64,000 bases of DNA from Hypomyces perniciosus (taxonomy: Eukaryota; Ascomycota; Sordariomycetes; Hypocreales; Hypocreaceae): positions 1,860,001-1,924,000 of the forward strand of contig SPDT01000003.1 in the NCBI GenBank assembly GCA_008477525.1, in the 5' to 3' direction. The notes below the pieces were generated by a model. That model was not told the origin of the DNA. It searched no databases and worked only from the letters and a program-made list of their open reading frames with translations. The translations under genes and the position numbers were made by a program. Positions 58,380 through 64,000 of this stretch are shown here, piece after piece (within the stretch, counting starts at the first letter, position 1; each line of letters starts with the position of its first letter).

Positions 58380-59107
58380 CTACAACAACTTTAAATGCCC
58401 CGTAATCTGATCCACCAAACTCTTCGGCGCCGGTCCCACGCCCAACACCGTCATACTCCCCGCCTCAATCTGTGTCCGGCCCGCATCCTGGATCACCTCA
58501 GCCGTCAGGCCCAGAGCGCGGGCTTTCTTCCGCAGCTCCAGCAGCTCGTCCTGGCCCTTGATCTGCACCGCAATCTTAGCCTGGCCGTAGCGCTCCCACC
58601 GGGAGAGGATCTTGCGCTCGGGCGAGGAGGCGTCTGCGCGGGAGAGTGTCTTGTAGCATGCGAGAGTGGCGTGGGAGCATTGGGCGGCGATTTTGCCTGA
58701 AGAAGCAGAGTCAGTATCAGGAGATAGTACAAGGGAAGAGAAGGAGATTAGAACGAACCTTTTGTCATGCCTAAATCCGTTCTTACTACCAACACCAGCT
58801 TGCACTCCTCGTTGCTATCCACCACAGGCTGCTTCTTCTGCTGTTGTGCAAACTTCAGTCCATGCCTCCGATCCGCCTCCTCGCCATTGGCCCAATTCGG
58901 CGCATGATCTAGTATGGTATCGTCCTCATCGATGTCGCTCTCCTCGCTCTCCATGGGATCGGTTCGATTGCGCCGCCGCTCTTCGGTCAGGGAGGGAGAG
59001 ATGAGGTACCCGCGGGTGGTGAAGATGCCAAACACGTAGCCTGTGACGAGGGTGACGAGAGCGGTGGTGATTATGATACCCGTTTGGGTGCCCTGATCGG
59101 AGGCCAT
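58380..59107 (-). CDS. pth2: peptidyl-tRNA hydrolase 2
   Basis: Two exons, 59107-58759 and 58696-58380, give 221 residues; the 62-bp intron starts GTTCGT. Residues about 8-30 form a membrane span (IIITTALVTLVTGYVFG), then an acidic linker, then the PTH2 core: KLVLVVRTDLGMTKGKIAAQ, CSHATLACYK, AQIAVQIKGQDEL-like strand (sequence AKIAVQIKGQDEL), IQDAGRTQIEAGS, TVLGVGPAP. PTH2 releases tRNA from peptidyl-tRNA; the N-terminal anchor suggests mitochondrial or ER outer-membrane placement, as in yeast and human. Intact. Confidence 0.96.
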
Positions 59108-59444
59108 GGCGGATGGTGTTTCTTGGAGACTTTTATTGATATAGCGCTTTGGTAGGAATATTGAGGCGCGGAGAAGGTGAAGCTTCAATGCCTGGAGATG
59201 GATATTGGAGTTGGAGATGCCTAGATGCTGGAAACCGTTTACAGTGCGCAAGGCTATAGCTGCCCCACTCTTAGCCGCTAAAAAGCCATGAGCGATAGGG
59301 CCATTATAGCGCCCGATAACGATAGAGGGGGAGGGGCAGTACTATTCACTGAATCTCACTCGCTCACTCACTCACTTTCTTCCTCTTACAATTCTCAAGT
59401 AAGTTCTGAGCCTCAATTGGCCCTTGACATCTCCATCCATAATT

Positions 59445-60353
59445 ATGGGAGATAAAAAACCAAAAGCCCTCATCGTGGCCATATCCGGCTGCTCCTCAAG
59501 CGGCAAGACAACTCTCTCCCGTCTTATCCGGGACATCTTCCCAAACACCTTTATCCTCCACGAAGATGACTTTTATAGGCCCGAGAACGAGTAAGTAAAG
59601 AGTCCATCAACACCACAAATCCTTTCTCATACATACGATTTATTTTATTAATCTACTCTAACCGTATCATCTCAGACTCCCTACCAAAAATGGCCTTTTA
59701 GACTGGGACTGTGCCCAAGCCCTCGATATCCCCGCCATGGCTGATGCTCTCTCATACATCCGTGAACACGCATCTTTTCCCGTATATCTGCCCTCCCCCT
59801 TACCCCTATTACAACCAAAAAAAGCCAAAGACTAACAACACAACAGCCAACCCTCGATTCCAAAGAGGATCAAAACTCCGTCGGTCAATGCCCCGTCTCC
59901 CCCTCCACCATCACCGTCCTCAAATCCAAAGTCTCATCCCTCCTGCCCCCCTCGCATCCTCTTCACTCTAGCCGCCGCATCTGCTTACTTGACGGGTTCT
60001 TACTCTACCCGCCCTCCATGGCTGCTATCCAACCTCATCTGGACTTGAAGCTCTTCCTGCGTGCTTCTTACGCACGCGCCAAAGCCCGTCGTGAGGCGAG
60101 GGATGGGTATGTCACCCTGGAAGGCTTCTGGGCTGATCCACCAGGCTATGTGGATAAAATCGTGTGGCCGAATTATGTAGAGGACCATGCGTGGATGTTT
60201 GAAGGAGGTGATGTGGAGGGGGGGTTTAAGAGGGATGTGTTGGAGAGGGAGGGGATTAAAGCGTTTGAGGGAAAGGTGGTGGATGGAGATATAGATGCCT
60301 TGCTGGGGTGGATGGTGGATGAGATATTGGAAGAGTTGAACAAGCACGAATAA
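59445..60353 (+). CDS. nrk1: nicotinamide riboside kinase
   Basis: Three exons, 59445-59590, 59676-59781 and 59847-60353, give 252 residues. VAISGCSSSGKTTLS is the Walker A of the uridine-kinase family; FILHEDDFYRPENE, LDWDCAQALD and ICLLDGFLLY follow in the order seen in NRK1. LFLRASYARAKARREARDGY is the lid region. The enzyme phosphorylates nicotinamide riboside to NMN in the NAD salvage route. Introns of 85 and 65 bp; phases agree. Confidence 0.92.
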
Positions 60354-60561
60354 TTGAAGAGCGATTGATGAGAGACCATCATCTTGAATACATTGCCAAC
60401 CTGACCTTCATAGCCATGGAATCAACCATACAATCCTCGTCTGTCATAATCACCAAGATTCGTTCGTTTCATATGGGTATCCATCACCAACCTAACGCTT
60501 CCATTTCAACCATTTCCCTATTTCCCTTTCCTATCCATTACTCGAAAACGCCCGAATTCAA

Positions 60562-63500
60562 TCACGAACTACTACACACCCCTCCATTGTGTCTCTCCTC
60601 CGCCATAACCCTCAGCGCTTCCGTTGCAGCCTTTGTCTTCACCTCCTCGCGACTGACACCCCCATCGACTTCTGCAACCATCCTCTTGCCGACAAACACC
60701 TTACATAGATACTCCCTCTCGCCCGAAGGACCCTCCCGCACATCAATGCCATAGGTGACCTGCTCTGTAACCGCCCACTTGCCCAGCTCCTCCTTGGGAT
60801 GCTGAACATGCACTCCATCACGCAAAATGCGATCCAAATAGTCCATAATACCGAACCTTGCAACGAGCGCTGCACATTCCGCCATCGAGCCCGAATCAAC
60901 CCACACTGCGCCGAGCAACGCCTCGAAAAGGTCAGAGTAGAACTTTTTAGGCTGCAAGTGCGCGAGGAGAGCCCAGGGGTAATGGTTCCCGTGCCACATC
61001 ATTTCCAGGATATCATCTCTCATAGCCTCATGCCGTTTCATCGTTTCCTTTTGCTCAATACCAATGGATAAGGAAGCATGGCGCATAAACTTCCACAAGT
61101 ACAAGTATATGTCATCGGTCGTGACCTCGCCATCATCTTTCACAACGGCCTCAGTCCAGCGGAGACTATGCTCCATAGTCACAAACGCAATAAAGTCGCC
61201 ATTGACCATGGCCGTCTTCAGTGTATGCATCTTATCATGGGGCAGCGCGGGTTCCACGTCAAAGATCTTCGTAACAATGATGTTATCCAGGACCGCGTCA
61301 CCGAGGAATTCGAGTCGCTCAAGGGATCGCTTGCCTGTATCAGCCACGTATGAGGCATGTGTCATAGCTTCTGTCAGCAGGGACTTCTTCCGGAATGTGT
61401 ACCCGATGAGCTCCTCCAGCGGCGCGAGGACCGGCGGGAGAGGCTCACCAGATGCCATATTAAAGAGGAATTCCCGACTTGAGTCTATGCCTTGCCAATC
61501 GCAATCATCGAGGAATAGAGATATGCATTTCAAAGCCTTGGGGAGACCACCATCAATGTAGGACGCGCCAATCAAGGCCTCCACGACGTCGGCGAGAACC
61601 TTGGTAGAAAGCTTCCTTTCTGGCCGCGATGGGCTATTCTCGTTCTGCAGTATGTCATCCAAATACAGCGGACGCCATTTCTGGCCAGTGAAAGGCTTGG
61701 TGAGAATAAATTTGGGCAATCCGTTCTCCATTGCTGCTCGTGAGAGTCGAGAATTTGAAATTAATCGATCTCTAAAGAATGAAAGATAGCCTTCGGGCCA
61801 GTCCGGATCTAGAATATGTGTTAGTATTTGAAACTGGGGTTGTGGCTAGACATTAGGAGGAACTCACTTTGCGCAGAGGCCTGTACAGAGGAGCAAAATT
61901 TGAGGATCGAGTCCCCAAGGAACTCGAGCCTTTCATAGTGAACCGGCTCGGCCGCGCTTCGCGAGCTGATGGCCTCCCTCACCAAATCCAAGTCGTAAAT
62001 CTCAATAGGCTCAAGGAGCGTCATAGCCAGTTGCTTAGCCACAAGCATGACCTCAATTTCGTGGATGATGCTGGGTATGAACATGCCGAACTGCGCGTGC
62101 CTGACTTGTATGCTGTCCACTGTGGCCCAAGGCAACGGCAAGACACGCGAGTAGGGCTTGGTGGTGACCTGATCTTTGCTGGGATCTCCATGTAAGCGAT
62201 GAAGGAAGTCGGATCTGCGGGTCCATTTCGTGAGGACAAGATAAGGAACGTCGACGGGAGCCTTCTCGTACTCGTAGAAGACATTCTGGACCTTTTCGGA
62301 TGGTGGCTTTGATTGAATGATGTCTTGGTATAAGAACGGCGTATGCGAAGTGTCCCTGATTAGATACTGCCCCTGCTTAACCTCTTCATCCCAAGGGCTG
62401 AATTTTGCGCTACCAATTTGATTCATGGAAATTGCCGCATCCTTGGTCATCACTCGTATGACATGCTCCCTCTCCTCAAGCTTCCATCGGTGAGCAAAAT
62501 GAAGCGCAAGAAGCGTCGAAGTATGATCAGGCATGAATGCCACTTGAGCATGCGGCACTGGTCTTCCCGAGCTAATCCGAAGTTCCCATCTGTGGTCGCG
62601 GTCAAGGAACATCCGAATAGGCCGGGGTTGGTTAAGCCACACAGGAAGCAGGATATCGTAATTTCCCATAAGCTGGCCATGTTCATCAAAGCCATCCATG
62701 GAATACAGCCATTTGTCCCCTGTCTCCTTCCAGGCTCTGGCAGCCTGGTGCCAAGGTTGGAGAGGCGCTTCAACAGCTACCTCTGCCGCTCGAGCCTCGA
62801 CTCCAGGAATCTCCTCGAACTTGAAAGGCAGCAAATTTTCATTGATAAGGCCGGCTTTGTACAGAGCCACATAGGCTTGGAATGCCGCATCCTTTGTGGC
62901 ATTCTTTTCGGATGCCCAGACGGATGCACTGTCGGCGCGCCGCAGGTCTGCCGGCACGAAAGAAGGCAACAAAACGGTGGCACTCAATTCTGGAGTGTAT
63001 GAATCCGAACCTCGACGCACGATGTAGTCCGGGCGGCTGTCCACATATTCCCCCTGTGACAAGACTCGACAGAAATGCTCTAGGTGATGCTTGGCATTGT
63101 CGAAATCAAGCCTTGCGCCGGTGGATTGCACGATGAAGCAAGCATTGCTAGTGTCCTCGGATTCTTCCACCTTCTCAAGCCTGTGGAATTCTCTTTCCTG
63201 TTCTTCGTACAACTTCTTCATCTCCTCCTCCAGAATCTCCCATTGATTTAGGATCGCGCTCGACTTCTCGATGAAGAGTATCAGCCTCGAGTCCTTCATC
63301 CTTGCTCTTCCACGACGCTGGATGAACGCCTTTGGTGTTGATGGACTATCAAAGCAGATAACCAGGTTGCAAGCGGGAACGTCGATTCCTTCCTCCAAAA
63401 CAGAAGTAGCCACAAGGAGATTAACCTTGCCGGAGCGAAAGTTCTGCAATGATTTTAAGTCTGCGTCCCCTATGAACTCGTAAATAGCTTTTCGCCTGCT

Positions 63501-64000
63501 TGAATGGTTGGATGTTCCAGCCATCGTACCAATGTGATACCTTTGCATGATACGGGGATTCGCGCGCAGGAGCTCGTAAAGCATGGTCACCGTAGCCCGG
63601 TCCTTGACGAATATGATTCCGACAACGGCTTCCTCAGCTGACAACAATTCTTGTAGGAGCAAATTGACCTTGTCAGATATATCGTACGGGTGCTGTGGTG
63701 TATCGGGAGGACGGTCGAACGAGACCTGGCGCAGGGTGTTGGCGAGATATTTCTTCTCCGCATCCATCCAGTGGTTAAAGAAGTCGCCGCTTGAGTTCAC
63801 CTTATTCAAGTAAGTTGTGATGACTTTCCAAATGTACAAGTCGGCTGCCCAAGGTCCAAGTTGGCGACATATTTCCGTGGCCCGTGAATCGACTCCTTTC
63901 ATCTGGTTTTGCGAATACGTATCATACTTTTCAACCGCTTTTATCAACGCCCGCTTGTTTCTCTCTGTCGGGTCGGCTCTTAAGCTCAGGATGTACGGAT
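60562..64000 (-). CDS. dcl2: dicer-like protein 2, partial at the window edge
   Basis: Two exons in view: from 64000 (cut by the window edge) to 61868, and 61808-60562; the intron is 59 bp (GTGAGT...TCTAG). In order: helicase C-terminal domain (VATSVLEEGIDVPACNLVIC and QRRGRARM), dicer dimerisation region (DFDNAKHHLEHFCRVLSQGE), RNase III a (HYERLEFLGDSILKF) and RNase III b (LERLEFLGDAVLDNI, FYSDLFEALLGAVWVDSG), then a short dsRNA-binding-like tail. There is no PAZ domain, as in fungal Dcl2. Dcl2 cuts viral and transgene dsRNA into small RNAs. The N-terminal DExD helicase half lies beyond position 64000. Confidence 0.96.

Overview
The window is nuclear DNA of a filamentous ascomycete, most likely a eurotiomycete (Aspergillus/Penicillium relatives; inference). 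The signs are many short introns of about 48-120 bp with GT-AG ends and a CTAAC/CTGAC-like branch site, fungal-type genes (GH55 exo-beta-1,3-glucanase, GPI-anchored aspartic protease, dicer-like 2, Rho GTPase, NACHT/NB-ARC STAND proteins), and a short interspersed intergenic motif (TACGGAGTA/TACTCCGTA). Splice sites were read by eye. For intact multi-exon genes I checked that exon lengths and phases sum to a whole number of codons.

Layout. 0.3-2.1 kb: serine beta-lactamase-like hydrolase. 2.1-6.4 kb: decayed NACHT-ankyrin-ZZ finger gene. 6.4-8.5 kb: gene-poor. 8.5-9.65 kb: secreted protein built from two tandem-repeat blocks. 10.9-14.2 kb: second decayed STAND gene (NB-ARC-TPR). 14.9-16.4 kb: pyroglutamyl-peptidase-like gene and a 5'-truncated CmcJ/asaB-type oxidoreductase relic. 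16.9-19.6 kb: ureG and mitochondrial ribosomal protein uL24m. 21.6-22.8 kb: Rho1-type GTPase. 23.9 kb: a 33-codon double-CxxC microprotein. 25.4-28.0 kb: broken fungal gene that resembles PD-(D/E)XK nucleases. 29.0-31.6 kb: GH55 glucanase. 32.0-33.5 kb: sulfotransferase-HAD fusion. 34.1-35.9 kb: vacuolar amino-acid transporter. 37-39.2 kb: unknown gene and gene remnant. 40.3-44.1 kb: ASCH-domain protein, SDR lacking YxxxK, GPI aspartic protease. 46.6-47.1 kb: small coiled-coil gene. 48.0-49.5 kb: F-box-type gene with a premature stop. 49.7-51.8 kb: PTAR1-like protein and get1. 52.5-53.4 kb: cysteine-rich gene. 53.6-64.0 kb: conserved block TSR1 / UTP7 / PTH2 / nicotinamide riboside kinase / DCL2, the last running off the right edge.

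How it fits together. The right 15 kb is housekeeping DNA, with two 40S ribosome-assembly genes fired divergently from one 374-bp promoter. The left 16 kb and 25-28 kb are accessory: STAND immune-type genes, a relic oxidoreductase and a nuclease-like gene, all in states of decay, next to intact secreted enzymes. No CRISPR, tRNA, rRNA or complete transposon was found. The most promising observations are the sulfotransferase-HAD fusion, the repeat-built secreted protein, three genes recoverable only by splicing short exons, and the clustered decay of STAND-type genes.
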